In this document: positions 26,767 through 35,527 of the stretch, piece after piece | Numbering within the stretch: the first letter of the stretch is position 1 | Layout of the letters: every line of letters begins with the position of its first letter | NCBI GenBank assembly: GCA_023664665.1 | Contig: JAMPEY010000014.1 | Coordinates: 1-64,000, forward strand | DNA length: 64,000 nucleotides | Source of the DNA: Lachnoclostridium sp. | GTDB taxonomy: Bacteria; Bacillota; Clostridia; Lachnospirales; Lachnospiraceae | Direction: 5' to 3' | Position numbers and translations under genes: made by a program | Notes under the pieces: model-generated | Told to the model about the DNA's origin: nothing | Seen by the model: the letters and a program-made list of their open reading frames with translations, nothing else | Database searches by the model: none

Positions 26767-28623
26767 ATGTTTAATCTGGATGAAGAACTGAAAAAGCTTC
26801 CCAAGAAACCGGGAGTATATATTATGCATGATGTGAAGGATACCATTCTCTATGTGGGAAAAGCGGTGAATCTTCATAATCGTGTGCGTTCTTATTTTCG
26901 GGAAAATATCGGCAGGGGACCGGCTATTGACCGGATGGTGGCACAGATTGCCCGTTTTGAGTACATTGTCACGGATTCGGAATTAGAAGCCCTGGTGTTG
27001 GAGAATAATCTTATTAAGGAGCATTCGCCCAAATACAATACTCTTTTAAAAGATGATAAGACTTATCCTTATATTAAGGTGACGGTGGGGGAGGATTATC
27101 CCCGCATTCTCTTTTCGCGTACCATGAAAAAGGATAAGTCTAAATATTTCGGTCCTTACAGCAGTGCGGCAGCGGTGAAGGATACCATTGATCTGCTGAA
27201 TAAGCTGTACCGGCTGCGCACCTGTAACAGGAATTTACCCAGAGATATCGGACTGGACAGACCTTGTCTGAATTATCATATTAAGCAGTGCATGGCGCCC
27301 TGTCAGGGGCTGGTGGACAAGGAGCGGTATAGGGCGCAGATAAACGGAGCGCTGGAATTTTTGAACGGAAATTATCAATTGATTTTAAAGAGTCTGGAAG
27401 AAAAAATGAAGGCGGCTTCCGAGCAGTTGGAATTTGAGGAGGCGGCGGGATATCGGGATCTGTATAACAGTGTGAAGTCCGTTGCGCAGAAACAGAAAAT
27501 TACAGACAGCACAGGGGATGACAAGGATGTGATTGCACTCTATCAGGAAGAAGAGGAGGCAGTGGTGCAGGTTTTCTTTGTGCGGGACGGTAAGCTGATT
27601 GGCAGGGAGCATTATTATATGACACATGTGTCGGATAATGACAAGGCGATGGTTCTGCAGGATTTCATTAAACAGTTTTATGCGGGAACTCCCTTTATTC
27701 CCAAAGAATTGATGCTGCAATATGAAATAGAAGACGGAGAATTGATAGAGAAGTGGCTGGGTGAAAGAAGGGGCGGCAGGGTGCGCCTGCGGGTTCCTAA
27801 GATTGGCTCTAAGGAAAAGCTGGTGGAGCTGGCAGCGCAAAATGCGAAGCTGATATTGTCTCAGGACAGGGAGAAGCTGAAAAGGGAAGAGGGCAGAACG
27901 ATAGGAGCTGTCAAGGAGATAGCGGGGCTTCTGGGTTTGGAAAAGGTGGACAGGATGGAGGCATTTGACATTTCCAACACCAACGGCTTTGAAAATGTGG
28001 GTTCTATGGTGGTTTATGAGAAAGGAAAACCCAAGCGCAGCGATTATCGGAAATTTAAGATAAAGAGTGTATCGGGACCGGATGATTATGCCTGCATGAA
28101 AGAGGTGTTGACAAGAAGATTTGTCCATGGCATGGAAGAGGGCAGGGAGCTGGCGCAAAAGTCACTGGAAAAGGAATACGGAAGTTTTACCAGATTTCCG
28201 GATCTGCTTTTGATGGACGGCGGAAAGGGACAGGTCAATATTGCCTTGTCGGTGTTAAAGGAACTGCATATTGAAATACCTGTGTGCGGCATGGTAAAGG
28301 ATGATAACCACCGGACCAGAGGATTGTATTTTGAAAATGAGGAACTGCCCATCGACACTCACTCTGAGGGTTTTAAACTGATTACCCGCATTCAGGATGA
28401 GGCGCACCGTTTTGCCATTGAATATCATAAATCCCTCCGGGGGAAAGCTCAGGTGAAGTCGGTATTAGACGACATTCCCGGAGTGGGACCGGCCAGAAGA
28501 AAAGCCTTGATGCGGCATTTTAAATCATTGGATGAGATAAAACAGGCTACGGTGGAGGAGCTTTTGGAGCTGCCGGAGATGAACAGGCAGGCAGCGGAAG
28601 CGGTGGCGGAATTTTTCGGATAG
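26767..28623 (+). CDS. uvrC: Excinuclease ABC subunit C
   Basis: 618 residues, normal for UvrC. The GIY-YIG nuclease domain is at the N-terminus ([19 protein letters not shown]), followed by a UVR motif region (about 200-235), the RNase H-like endonuclease half ([27 protein letters not shown]) and the C-terminal helix-hairpin-helix pair ([19 protein letters not shown]). It makes both incisions in nucleotide excision repair with UvrA and UvrB, which are not in the window. An in-frame ATG at 26719 exists, but the family start [12 protein letters not shown] is at 26767, with GGAAAGG 12 nt upstream. Confidence 0.95.
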   Translation: MFNLDEELKKLPKKPGVYIMHDVKDTILYVGKAVNLHNRVRSYFRENIGRGPAIDRMVAQIARFEYIVTDSELEALVLENNLIKEHSPKYNTLLKDDKTYPYIKVTVGEDYPRILFSRTMKKDKSKYFGPYSSAAAVKDTIDLLNKLYRLRTCNRNLPRDIGLDRPCLNYHIKQCMAPCQGLVDKERYRAQINGALEFLNGNYQLILKSLEEKMKAASEQLEFEEAAGYRDLYNSVKSVAQKQKITDSTGDDKDVIALYQEEEEAVVQVFFVRDGKLIGREHYYMTHVSDNDKAMVLQDFIKQFYAGTPFIPKELMLQYEIEDGELIEKWLGERRGGRVRLRVPKIGSKEKLVELAAQNAKLILSQDREKLKREEGRTIGAVKEIAGLLGLEKVDRMEAFDISNTNGFENVGSMVVYEKGKPKRSDYRKFKIKSVSGPDDYACMKEVLTRRFVHGMEEGRELAQKSLEKEYGSFTRFPDLLLMDGGKGQVNIALSVLKELHIEIPVCGMVKDDNHRTRGLYFENEELPIDTHSEGFKLITRIQDEAHRFAIEYHKSLRGKAQVKSVLDDIPGVGPARRKALMRHFKSLDEIKQATVEELLELPEMNRQAAEAVAEFFG

Positions 28624-28626
28624 ATA

Positions 28627-28655
28627 TTCACAACAAAATCGTCATGTGATACAAT
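28627..28655 (+). promoter_or_regulatory. Promoter of the hprK operon
   Basis: TTCACA (28627-28632), 17-bp spacer, TACAAT (28650-28655). The transcript would have a leader of more than 200 nt with three or four hairpins before hprK. Confidence 0.6.
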
Positions 28656-28691
28656 CAAAACAATGAGCCGCCAAAGGCGGCAGGGAGGATA

Positions 28692-28786
28692 GCGTGAGAA
28701 GTACTTCTAAAGCTCATGCCAATGGGCATTTCGCTAAGAAGTACTAAATCTCACGCCGAAGAATGCCCAAAATTCAGGCATTCTTC
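28692..28786 (+). repeat. Two-hairpin repeat element (copy in the hprK leader)
   Basis: Hairpin 1 is closed by GCGTGAGA (28692-28699) with TCTCACGC (28749-28756), continued by AGTACTTCT with AGAAGTACT. One nucleotide later comes hairpin 2, GAAGAATGCC (28758-28767) with GGCATTCTTC (28777-28786). The same order, spacing and pairing, with compensating base changes, is found at 33752-33839 and 59986-60098. Here a GTG (28694) with GGGAGG 5 nt upstream opens a 17-codon frame, MRSTSKAHANGHFAKKY, ending between the arms. It may be a leader peptide or chance. Confidence 0.75.
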
Positions 28787-28789
28787 ATC

Positions 28790-28852
28790 CGAATTTGTGC
28801 TTGAGGGCACATACAACAAAAAGCATGTGCTTTTCGTTGTCAAGAATTCGCA
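28790..28852 (+). promoter_or_regulatory. Additional stem-loop before the hprK start
   Basis: Nested pairing: CGAATT...CTTGA with TCAAG-AATTCG outside, and a 12-bp inner stem (28813-28825 with 28828-28840) closed by a 2-nt loop. It sits directly upstream of the ribosome-binding site AAAGGAG of hprK. Confidence 0.5.
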
Positions 28853-28879
28853 GGTTGAGAAAGGAGCAAGGTTATTAAT

Positions 28880-29830
28880 ATGGCAGGTATAAGTTTACAG
28901 AAAATTATCGAGAAGATGAATCTTACAAATCTGACGCCGCAGATAGCGGTAGACAAAATTAAGATTACGCAGCCGGACATTAACAGGCCGGCAATACAGA
29001 TTGCCGGATATTATGACTATTTTGACGCAACAAGACTGCAAATTGTCGGATTTGTGGAATATAATTATATGGAAGATATGCCTCAGGAGAGAAAAAGGGA
29101 AGCCTATGAGAAGCTGCTTTCCTGTGATATTCCCGCCATTGTGTTCTGCCGTGATTTAAGACCGAACGATCTTTTCAGGGAGATTGCCATTGCCCATGGG
29201 ATTCCGCTTTTAAGCACCGTCAAAGAAACATCTAATTTTATGGCGGAAATCATCCGTTGGCTGAATGTAAAGCTGGCGCCCTGCATTTCCGTCCATGGGG
29301 TGCTATTGGATGTTTATGGTGAGGGCGTGCTGATTACAGGCGAGAGCGGCATCGGTAAGTCCGAGGCGGCGTTAGAGCTGATTAAGAGGGGACACCGGCT
29401 GGTTACGGATGATGTGGTGGAACTGCGTAAAGTCAGCGATGATACGCTGGTAGGTTCCGCACCGGATATCACAAAGCACTTCATTGAACTGAGGGGCATC
29501 GGCATTGTGGATGTGAAAGCGCTTTTTGGCGCGTCTTCCGTAAAAGATACGCAGGAAGTGGATTTGGTGATTCGTCTGGAAGACTGGGATAAAGAAAAAG
29601 AGTATGACAGGCTGGGACTTGAGGAAAACTATACTGAGTATCTGGGCAATAAAGTGGTCTGTCACAATCTTCCCGTTCGCCCGGGGCGTAATATTGCCAT
29701 TATCTGCGAGGCGGCAGCAGTCAATTACCGCCAGAAGAAGATGGGATATAACGCGGCGCAGGAATTGTATGCCCGCGTACAGCAGTCTCTGGCAAAGAGA
29801 AGAGAAGAAGAGGAAGAGGAAGATGATTAA
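28880..29830 (+). CDS. hprK: HPr kinase/phosphorylase
   Basis: 316 residues. The N-terminal regulatory domain (1-130) is followed by the catalytic domain with H139 (SVHGVLLD), Walker A GESGIGKS (154-161), the ISGESGIGKSE-type loop and the family signature ELRGIGIVDVKALFG, then the C-terminal VRPGRNIA. The C-terminus is very acidic (REEEEEEDD). HprK phosphorylates HPr and Crh on Ser46 in response to glycolytic intermediates and reverses the reaction with phosphate, controlling carbon catabolite repression through CcpA. It leads an operon with a ROK kinase, murB, rapZ, whiA and an HPr-like gene. AAAGGAG is 13 nt from the ATG, and the leader is strongly structured. Confidence 0.95.
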   Translation: MAGISLQKIIEKMNLTNLTPQIAVDKIKITQPDINRPAIQIAGYYDYFDATRLQIVGFVEYNYMEDMPQERKREAYEKLLSCDIPAIVFCRDLRPNDLFREIAIAHGIPLLSTVKETSNFMAEIIRWLNVKLAPCISVHGVLLDVYGEGVLITGESGIGKSEAALELIKRGHRLVTDDVVELRKVSDDTLVGSAPDITKHFIELRGIGIVDVKALFGASSVKDTQEVDLVIRLEDWDKEKEYDRLGLEENYTEYLGNKVVCHNLPVRPGRNIAIICEAAAVNYRQKKMGYNAAQELYARVQQSLAKRREEEEEEDD

Positions 29831-30767
29831 ATATGCATTTGGAGTGGATATCGGAGGCACAACAGTAAAGATTGGACTTTTCGATAAGGAAGGTATTGTA
29901 TTGGATAAGTGGGAAATTCCTACCGTGACGGAGAATGGCGGTGCAGCTATCTTGCCGGATATTACCAAAAGCATTCTGGCAAAAATGCAGGAAAAGGGCA
30001 TTGAAAAAGCAGATGTTGCAGGCGTGGGCGTGGGCGCTCCCGGAGCCGTTGACGAAAAGGGCATGATGGTAGGGGGAGCCGTAAATTTAGGCTGGGCGCC
30101 TTTTAATCTGGAACAATCTTTACATGATCTGCTGGATTTGCCGATTAAGGCTGCCAATGATGCCAATGCGGCGGCATATGGTGAAATGTGGAAGGGCGGC
30201 GGCGCAGGCTGCGCCAATCTGGTGGCAGTCACTTTGGGAACCGGCATAGGCGGCGGCATTATTGTGAATGGAAAGCTTTTGGTCGGAGCTGTAGGCGGAG
30301 GCGGTGAAATCGGTCATATTTCCGTCGAGGATAAGGAAAGTGAAAGTTGTAACTGTGGGAAAAAGGGATGTGTGGAGCAATATGCTTCCGCCACGGGCAT
30401 TGTGCGGCTTGCCAAAAGGAGGCTGGCAGAAGATGAAAAGCCCAGCGTGCTCAGACAGGAAGAAATTTCCGCAAAAACGGTTTTTGATGCCGTTCGGGCG
30501 GGGGATGAGCTGGCAATAGAGGTTGCGGAGAGGTTTGGAGAATACCTTGGAAAGATGCTGGCGGCTGTGGCGTGCGTGGTCAATCCGGAAGTTTTTGTGA
30601 TAGGCGGCGGCGTATCCAAGGCAGGAGACATCCTGATTTCTTATGTGGAACCCTATTTTCAAAAGTATGTGTTTGCGCCCTGCCGCAATGTAAGGTTTAC
30701 TTTGGCGGCATTGGGCAACGATGCGGGAATTTATGGAGCGGCAGGTCTGATTTTGAACCCAAATTAG
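29823..30767 (+). CDS. ROK family glucokinase
   Basis: 314 residues. The start ATG lies inside the last codons of hprK (8-bp overlap) with the purine-rich GAGGAAGAGGAAG upstream. The longer open frame that begins inside hprK is not used. It shows the ATP loop FGVDIGGTTVKIGLF, the sugar site LGTGIGGGIIVNGKL, and the ROK zinc motif CNCGKKGCVEQ preceded by the H of GEIGHISVE. It probably phosphorylates glucose or a related hexose. The overlap with hprK ties sugar phosphorylation to HPr control. The symbol glcK would fit but the exact sugar is not shown. Confidence 0.92.
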   Translation: MIKYAFGVDIGGTTVKIGLFDKEGIVLDKWEIPTVTENGGAAILPDITKSILAKMQEKGIEKADVAGVGVGAPGAVDEKGMMVGGAVNLGWAPFNLEQSLHDLLDLPIKAANDANAAAYGEMWKGGGAGCANLVAVTLGTGIGGGIIVNGKLLVGAVGGGGEIGHISVEDKESESCNCGKKGCVEQYASATGIVRLAKRRLAEDEKPSVLRQEEISAKTVFDAVRAGDELAIEVAERFGEYLGKMLAAVACVVNPEVFVIGGGVSKAGDILISYVEPYFQKYVFAPCRNVRFTLAALGNDAGIYGAAGLILNPN

Positions 30768-30791
30768 AACCCTGCAAAGGAGAGCAGAATA

Positions 30792-31697
30792 ATGATCAGT
30801 GGAGCCGTAATAGAAACGCTTAAAAAATTTGTACCGCAAGAGAATATTTATTTACAGGAGCCGATGTCCCTGCATACTACTTTTAAAGTGGGAGGCAATG
30901 CCGACTGTCTGGTAGAATTGGAAACGGAAGAGCAGGCGAGACAGGTATACCGATACCTGAACATGATAGAAGTTCCCTTTTTTGTGCTGGGAAACGGGAG
31001 CAACACACTGGTGAGGGACGAGGGCTATAACGGTGTGATGCTTCGGATGGGACAAAAAATGAGCGCCATAGATATAGAAGGAAACTGTATGAGAGTTCAG
31101 GCGGGGGCGCTGCTTTCCCAGACCTCCAAAGCGGCAATGGAACACGGGCTTTCCGGTCTGGAATTTGCATCCGGCATTCCCGGGACAGTGGGCGGCGGCG
31201 TCATCATGAATGCAGGGGCCTACGGAGGAGAAATGAGTCAGGTGGTAACGGAGGTCACTGTGATAAACAAAGAAGGAGAGATGCTGCTGTTGGACAATGA
31301 GACTATGGAATTTGGTTATAGATACAGCAGCATCCGAAATCAGCCTTTTTTGGTGACACAAGTGTCGTTTAAGCTGCAGCAGGCTAATCCTCTGGAGATT
31401 CAGGCAAAGATGGAAGAACTGACAGTAAAACGCAGACAGAAACAGCCTTTGGAATACCCCAGCGCAGGCAGTACCTTTAAAAGGCCGGAGGGATATTTTG
31501 CGGGAGAACTGATTATGAATGCGGGTTTAAGGGGATACCAGATTGGAGGAGCCAGAGTTTCGGATAAGCATTGCGGATTTGTGGTTAATATGGGAAATGC
31601 CACGGCGGCGGATGTGCTGGATGTAATAGCAGAGGTGCAGGAACGGGTAAAGGAACGGTTTGGCGTGGAACTGCAGCCGGAAGTGGTAATCGTATAA
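30792..31697 (+). CDS. murB: UDP-N-acetylenolpyruvoylglucosamine reductase
   Basis: 301 residues, type II MurB. FAD-binding PCMH segments are VLGNGSNTLVRDEGYNGVMLRMG and SGLEFASGIPGTVGGGVIMNAGAYGGEM. The catalytic region is KQPLEYPSAGSTFKRPEGYFAGELI, and the end is VKERFGVELQPEVVIV. It reduces UDP-GlcNAc-enolpyruvate to UDP-MurNAc for peptidoglycan. AAAGGAG precedes the ATG. It lies 24 bp after the ROK kinase in the hprK operon. Confidence 0.96.
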   Translation: MISGAVIETLKKFVPQENIYLQEPMSLHTTFKVGGNADCLVELETEEQARQVYRYLNMIEVPFFVLGNGSNTLVRDEGYNGVMLRMGQKMSAIDIEGNCMRVQAGALLSQTSKAAMEHGLSGLEFASGIPGTVGGGVIMNAGAYGGEMSQVVTEVTVINKEGEMLLLDNETMEFGYRYSSIRNQPFLVTQVSFKLQQANPLEIQAKMEELTVKRRQKQPLEYPSAGSTFKRPEGYFAGELIMNAGLRGYQIGGARVSDKHCGFVVNMGNATAADVLDVIAEVQERVKERFGVELQPEVVIV

Positions 31698-31729
31698 GTA
31701 TTTGAAGGTTAGATTGAAGAGAGGCACAT

Positions 31730-32614
31730 ATGAGGTTTGTAATTGTTACGGGAATGAGCGGCGCGGGTAAGAGTACCGCATTGAAAATGCTGGAGGATGC
31801 CGGTTTTTACTGCGTGGATAATCTGCCGGTTTCTCTGATTGAGAAATTTGTGGAGCTGATTACCATGCCCTTGAGTGAGATTACCAAAGTGGCATTGGGT
31901 CTGGATGTGCGTTCCGACCAATCCTTTGAACAGACTACCAATGTTTTGGGGCAGTTGAAGGAAAAGGGATATCAGTTTGAAATCCTTTTTATGGAAGCAG
32001 ATGCAAAATCCATTATCAAGCGTTATAAAGAGACCAGAAGAATACATCCTCTGGCGGCGGAAGGCAGAGTGGAGGAAGGCGTTTACAGGGAAAAGGCAGT
32101 GTTGGAGGGTATTCGCAAGCGGGCGGATTATGTGCTTGACACCTCCAATCTGCTTACCAGGGAACTGAAGGAAGAGCTTGACCGCATTTTTGTGCAGAAC
32201 GAAGAATATAACAGTCTTATGGTTACGGTGATGTCCTTTGGCTTTAAGCATGGCATTCCCTCGGATGCGGATTTGGTATTTGATGTCCGTTTTCTGCCCA
32301 ATCCTTTTTATGTTGACGAGCTTAAGAATCAGACGGGCAATGACGCGGCGGTGCAGAATTATGTGATGGGTTTTCCGGAAGCGGGGGAATTTATGGACAA
32401 GCTGACGGAAATGCTGCAATTTTTGGTTCCCAATTATGTCAAAGAAGGTAAATACCGTCTGGTGGTGGCAATCGGCTGTACCGGCGGGAAGCACAGAAGC
32501 GTGACTCTGGCAAATGAGCTGTATCGGCGCATGAAGAACCACGGGCAGTATGGCATTAAGCTGTACCATAGGGATGTGGGAAACCGGGCGGAGGCAGATA
32601 GAGAGGTGCATTAA
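31730..32614 (+). CDS. rapZ: RNase adapter/nucleotide-binding protein RapZ (YvcJ)
   Basis: 294 residues. Walker A GMSGAGKST (8-16), LDVRSDQSF in place of Walker B, and the C-terminal signature IGCTGGKHRSVTLANEL are all typical. In E. coli RapZ steers RNase E to a small RNA that controls GlmS; in Bacillus YvcJ binds nucleotide and affects competence. Its stop is directly followed by the whiA ATG. The order rapZ-whiA-HPr-like matches Bacillus yvcJ-(yvcK)-yvcL-crh except that yvcK is missing here. Confidence 0.95.
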   Translation: MRFVIVTGMSGAGKSTALKMLEDAGFYCVDNLPVSLIEKFVELITMPLSEITKVALGLDVRSDQSFEQTTNVLGQLKEKGYQFEILFMEADAKSIIKRYKETRRIHPLAAEGRVEEGVYREKAVLEGIRKRADYVLDTSNLLTRELKEELDRIFVQNEEYNSLMVTVMSFGFKHGIPSDADLVFDVRFLPNPFYVDELKNQTGNDAAVQNYVMGFPEAGEFMDKLTEMLQFLVPNYVKEGKYRLVVAIGCTGGKHRSVTLANELYRRMKNHGQYGIKLYHRDVGNRAEADREVH

Positions 32615-33481
32615 ATGTCATTTTCCAAAGAAGTAAAGGAAGAATTGGAAAAAATCATCAGTCCCGCAAGACACTGCCGGATAGCGGAATTAGCGGCTAT
32701 TTGGAGCTTTTGCGGGCAGTATGGGCGCGATAAAGAAGGGAGATTTTTGATTGGTTTTCAGACAGAAAATGAAACCGTTATCAGAAAAGGCTTTACATTA
32801 TTGAAAAAAACATATAATATAGATACTGATGTTATAATAAGCGATGAACAGATGGAGGGGATTCTTCAGAAACTTGGAAATCCCCGGAGACCTATCAGCC
32901 ATCTGTTAATCAAAAATTCCTGCTGTCAAAGGGCATTTTTAAGAGGAGCTTTCCTAAGTATTGGTTCCATCAGCGACCCGCGGAAGAGTTACCATTTGGA
33001 ATTTGTATGTACCGATGAGGATAAAGCGAGACAGATACAGAGTGTGATACAGGGATTTGGAATAGATGCAAAAATCGTGTTACGCAAAAAGTATTATGTT
33101 GTCTATCTGAAAGAGGGAGAGAGCATTGTGGATTTGTTAAATGTCTGCGAGGCTCATGTATCCCTGATGAAGTTGGAGAATCTGCGAATTGTCAAGGAAG
33201 TACGAAATTCCATCAATAGAAGGGTGAACTGTGAAACTGCCAATATCACCAAAACCGTGACAGCCGCTGCCAGACAGGTAGAAGATATCGAATATCTTCG
33301 GGATTATTATGGCTTTCAAAACCTGCCGGATAGTCTGCGGCAGATGGCAGAAGCGCGTTTGGAATATCCGGATGTATCCTTGAAGGAATTGGGCGAATGT
33401 CTGGACCCTCCCATTGGCAAATCGGGTGTTAACCACCGTCTCCGAAAACTCAGTGAACTTGCGGATAGACTGAGAGCTTAA
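32615..33481 (+). CDS. whiA: DNA-binding protein WhiA
   Basis: 288 residues, slightly shorter than the usual 305-320. The N-terminal LAGLIDADG-like domain (MSFSKEVKEELEKI, CCQRAFLRGAFLSIGSISDP, YHLEFVCTDED) and the C-terminal helix-turn-helix (YPDVSLKELGECLDPPIGKSGVNHRLRKL) are clear. WhiA is a nucleoid-associated or transcriptional protein of Gram-positives, tied to sporulation in Streptomyces and to division and carbon metabolism in Bacillus. Its ATG overlaps the end of rapZ in the same operon. Confidence 0.95.
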   Translation: MSFSKEVKEELEKIISPARHCRIAELAAIWSFCGQYGRDKEGRFLIGFQTENETVIRKGFTLLKKTYNIDTDVIISDEQMEGILQKLGNPRRPISHLLIKNSCCQRAFLRGAFLSIGSISDPRKSYHLEFVCTDEDKARQIQSVIQGFGIDAKIVLRKKYYVVYLKEGESIVDLLNVCEAHVSLMKLENLRIVKEVRNSINRRVNCETANITKTVTAAARQVEDIEYLRDYYGFQNLPDSLRQMAEARLEYPDVSLKELGECLDPPIGKSGVNHRLRKLSELADRLRA

Positions 33482-33498
33482 AAAGAGGAGAAAGGATT

Positions 33499-33750
33499 AT
33501 GACAAAGAAGAACATCCAAATTAAACTGGAAAAAGGACAGGAAGCAAGGCGAATAGCCTTATTGGTGCAGGAAGCCAGCAAGTATGAGAGCAAAATTTAT
33601 ATTGAGGAAGCGTCTAAACGGGTGAATGCCAAAAGTATTATGGGCATGATGAGTTTAAGCATCGATGCGGGAGCAGAAGTAACCGTGACTGCGGAAGGTG
33701 TGGACGAGCAGGAGGCAGTGGATGCCATTGAAAAATTCCTGAAAGGATAA
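33499..33750 (+). CDS. Crh-like HPr-family protein (Glu at position 15, Ser46 kept)
   Basis: 83 residues. The alignment to HPr is colinear. The active-site segment, normally GxHARPA, reads GQEARRIA, so the phosphate-accepting His15 is Glu15 and the following Pro is Arg18. The regulatory Ser46 is kept in NAKSIMGMMSL. The protein cannot serve as a PTS phosphocarrier but could still be phosphorylated by HprK. Bacillus Crh (Gln15, Ser46) has exactly this property and is also encoded after yvcJ-yvcL, so I call this Crh-like. It is the last gene of the hprK operon; a two-hairpin element begins immediately after its stop. Confidence 0.9.
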   Translation: MTKKNIQIKLEKGQEARRIALLVQEASKYESKIYIEEASKRVNAKSIMGMMSLSIDAGAEVTVTAEGVDEQEAVDAIEKFLKG

Positions 33751-33751
33751 A

Positions 33752-33839
33752 GTGTGAAGAGAATTTCTAAGTCTGCAAAGTACGCAGACATAAGAAATTC
33801 TAGATCTTCACACCGAAGAACGCAAAATCGGCGTTCTTC
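33752..33839 (+). repeat. Two-hairpin repeat element after the Crh-like gene
   Basis: Hairpin 1: GTGTGAAGA (33752-33760) with TCTTCACAC (33805-33813), inner pairs GAATTTCT with AGAAATTC and GTCTGC with GCAGAC, loop AAAGTAC. Hairpin 2: GAAGAACGC (33815-33823) with GCGTTCTTC (33831-33839), then a T-rich tail, so it may end the hprK operon. Compared with the copies at 28692 and 59986, several stem positions change on both sides so that pairing is kept. A GTG at 33754 opens a 30-codon basic frame, probably incidental. The rest of the interval to 34001 has only a small hairpin near 33940. Confidence 0.75.
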
Positions 33840-34001
33840 TTATTAATTGTTTGTGGATAAGGCTCTTTAGAGCTTAGAGGCGGTACAAAAGGAGGGTGGG
33901 GTCAATAGAGTAATTTTCTGTTGATGCTGCCTTTATGCTTTTAGGCAAATAGTTACATATCATTTGACAGGAAGCGGTTTATGCGCGGAAATGAGGTTAT
34001 C

Positions 34002-34901
34002 ATGGAACGGACAATGCTTTTTATCTATAATCCGAGAGCCGGAAAGGAAAAAATCAAAGGGAAGCTGGCTCAAATTTTGGATATTTTTGCAAAAGCCGGA
34101 TATGAGATGACGGTTTATCCCACCCTGCAGAGTGGCGATGCCAAAAGAATTGTGGCGGATTGTAAAAAACAGTATGATCTTGTGGTGTGTAGCGGCGGCG
34201 ACGGCACTTTGGACGAAGTGGTGACAGGCATGATGCAAAGTGCATTCAAGGCGCCCATCGGATATATTCCTGCGGGGAGCACCAACGATTTCGGAGGAAG
34301 TCTGTCACTGCCCAAAAATATGGTGCGGGCGGCGGAGATTGCCGTGGGAGGGAGCAATTTTGCCTGTGATGTGGGAACTTTTAATAACGATGTATTTGTT
34401 TATATTGCGGCATTCGGTATCTTTACGGAGGTTTCCTACGGGACGGAGCAGGAAATCAAAAATATGATCGGGCATATGGCATATTTACTGGAGGGTATGA
34501 GATCCATTCCCAATATCCGTTCCTATCATATGAAGATTTCCTATGAGGATCAGGTTATAGAGGATGACTTTATTTTCGGGATGATTACCAATTCTGCCTC
34601 CGTGGGCGGTTTCAAGAGGATTACGGGGAAGCATGTAAAGTTGGATGACGGTGTGTTTGAGGTGACATTAATTAAAAGCCCCAAGAATCCCATGGAGCTG
34701 AACAACATCATAGTGTCCCTGCTGAACCGCGATATAGACAGCGACGCCATGTATTGTTTTAAAACATCGGCGCTGACGCTGGAGTCGCCGGAAGAGGAAG
34801 TGGCATGGACTTTGGATGGGGAATTTGGCGGTTCCCATGAGAAAGTGGTGATTGAGAATCAGTGCAAGGCGATTGAGTTTCGGGTCGGGAAAACAGTGTA
34901 G
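34002..34901 (+). CDS. Diacylglycerol/lipid kinase family protein
   Basis: 299 residues from ATG 34002 (GAGG 5 nt upstream); ATG 33981 is in frame but has no site. The N-terminal DAGK catalytic domain shows LFIYNPRAGKEKI, the nucleotide loop VVCSGGDGTLDEVVTGM and the conserved IPAGSTNDFGGSLSLP. The C-terminal beta-sandwich ends in TLDGEFGG. It belongs with the YegS/BmrU/DgkB lipid kinases and probably phosphorylates diacylglycerol or a related lipid at the membrane, returning it to phospholipid synthesis. It stands alone between structured intergenic regions. Confidence 0.9.
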   Translation: MERTMLFIYNPRAGKEKIKGKLAQILDIFAKAGYEMTVYPTLQSGDAKRIVADCKKQYDLVVCSGGDGTLDEVVTGMMQSAFKAPIGYIPAGSTNDFGGSLSLPKNMVRAAEIAVGGSNFACDVGTFNNDVFVYIAAFGIFTEVSYGTEQEIKNMIGHMAYLLEGMRSIPNIRSYHMKISYEDQVIEDDFIFGMITNSASVGGFKRITGKHVKLDDGVFEVTLIKSPKNPMELNNIIVSLLNRDIDSDAMYCFKTSALTLESPEEEVAWTLDGEFGGSHEKVVIENQCKAIEFRVGKTV

Positions 34902-34905
34902 CTAA

Positions 34906-35031
34906 GAAAGTGGTATTTCAGCAGAAACAATCAAAGGCAGCAATGCACTGATTGAATTAACGGTTTATAAGTTTAACCTGAAAACAGGAACGCCACACTT
35001 TTACCGGCAGTTGGACGGGTTACAGACCTAA
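34906..35031 (+). pseudogene. Possible gene remnant
   Basis: An open stretch of 41 codons with no start codon or ribosome-binding site reads like protein towards its end (ELTVYKFNLKTGTPHFYRQL, stop at 35029-35031). I do not recognise it. It may be the tail of a decayed gene or chance. Confidence 0.2.
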
Positions 35032-35078
35032 AATGATTTTGGGATTTCAATTATTTTTAAGAAAGGGTAATAAAGCAA

Positions 35079-35384
35079 ATGGTAAAGAAAAGTTTGATAT
35101 GTGCATTAGCGCTTGGTGCAATGCTTACTATGTGCGCATGCGGCATGACGGGTAATACCAATAGTGTATCTGTTGGTCAAACATCAGGTATCGTTAATGA
35201 GGATGCGCTCAGGCTGAGGGAAGAGCCATCTACAGACGCAAAGGTGGTTGCCCTGTTGCAAAAAGAGCAGGAGGTAAGTATTGTGGCGGAGCAGAACGGA
35301 TTTTATCAGGTGTCCCTTCAAGCTGCGGAAGAGGATGAAATTTTGGGCGGCTATGTAAAAAAAGAATATATAGATGCCAAATAA
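35079..35384 (+). CDS. Small lipoprotein with SH3-like domain
   Basis: 101 residues. The signal peptide ends in the lipobox TMCAC, so the mature protein is lipid-anchored outside. Residues about 38-100 form a bacterial SH3 domain (ALRLREEPSTDAKVVALLQKEQEVSIVAEQNGFYQVSL, later GGYVKKEYI), usually a cell-wall or peptide-binding module. AAAGGG precedes the ATG. It is monocistronic and ends in a strong hairpin. No catalytic domain is attached; the ligand is unknown. Confidence 0.85.
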   Translation: MVKKSLICALALGAMLTMCACGMTGNTNSVSVGQTSGIVNEDALRLREEPSTDAKVVALLQKEQEVSIVAEQNGFYQVSLQAAEEDEILGGYVKKEYIDAK

Positions 35385-35452
35385 GTAAAGTTCTCAAAAG
35401 GAATAGTGGACGCCGGCATACAGCGCCAATGACTTGGCTTATCATGGAGTGT

Positions 35453-35487
35453 GGGTATACCTTATATGTAAGGTATACCCCTTTTTA
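35453..35487 (+). terminator. Intrinsic terminator of the SH3 lipoprotein gene
   Basis: A perfect 12-bp stem GGGTATACCTTA (35453-35464) with TAAGGTATACCC (35469-35480), a 4-nt loop, followed by CTTTTTAAT. Confidence 0.85.
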
Positions 35488-35527
35488 ATATCAGGGCAAA
35501 TTTCATATTTCATTTTCGGAACAGATA

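Noticed and set aside
29372-30259. 295-codon minus-strand frame opposite hprK and the ROK kinase
   Set aside because: It overlaps two certain genes, is Pro/Ala-rich by reverse complement of their codons, and lacks initiation signals.
31709-32611. 300-codon open frame on the minus strand opposite rapZ
   Set aside because: rapZ is unambiguous in the other direction; the antisense frame follows from codon bias and shows no recognisable domain.
33751-33845. Two-hairpin elements as a CRISPR array or tRNA-like gene
   Set aside because: Copies are far apart, there are no regularly spaced repeats and spacers, and the folds lack any cloverleaf or anticodon arm.
33754-33846. 30-codon basic peptide encoded in the element after the Crh-like gene
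   Set aside because: The frame is not conserved among the three copies beyond the first few codons, while base pairing is, so RNA or DNA structure explains the sequence better.
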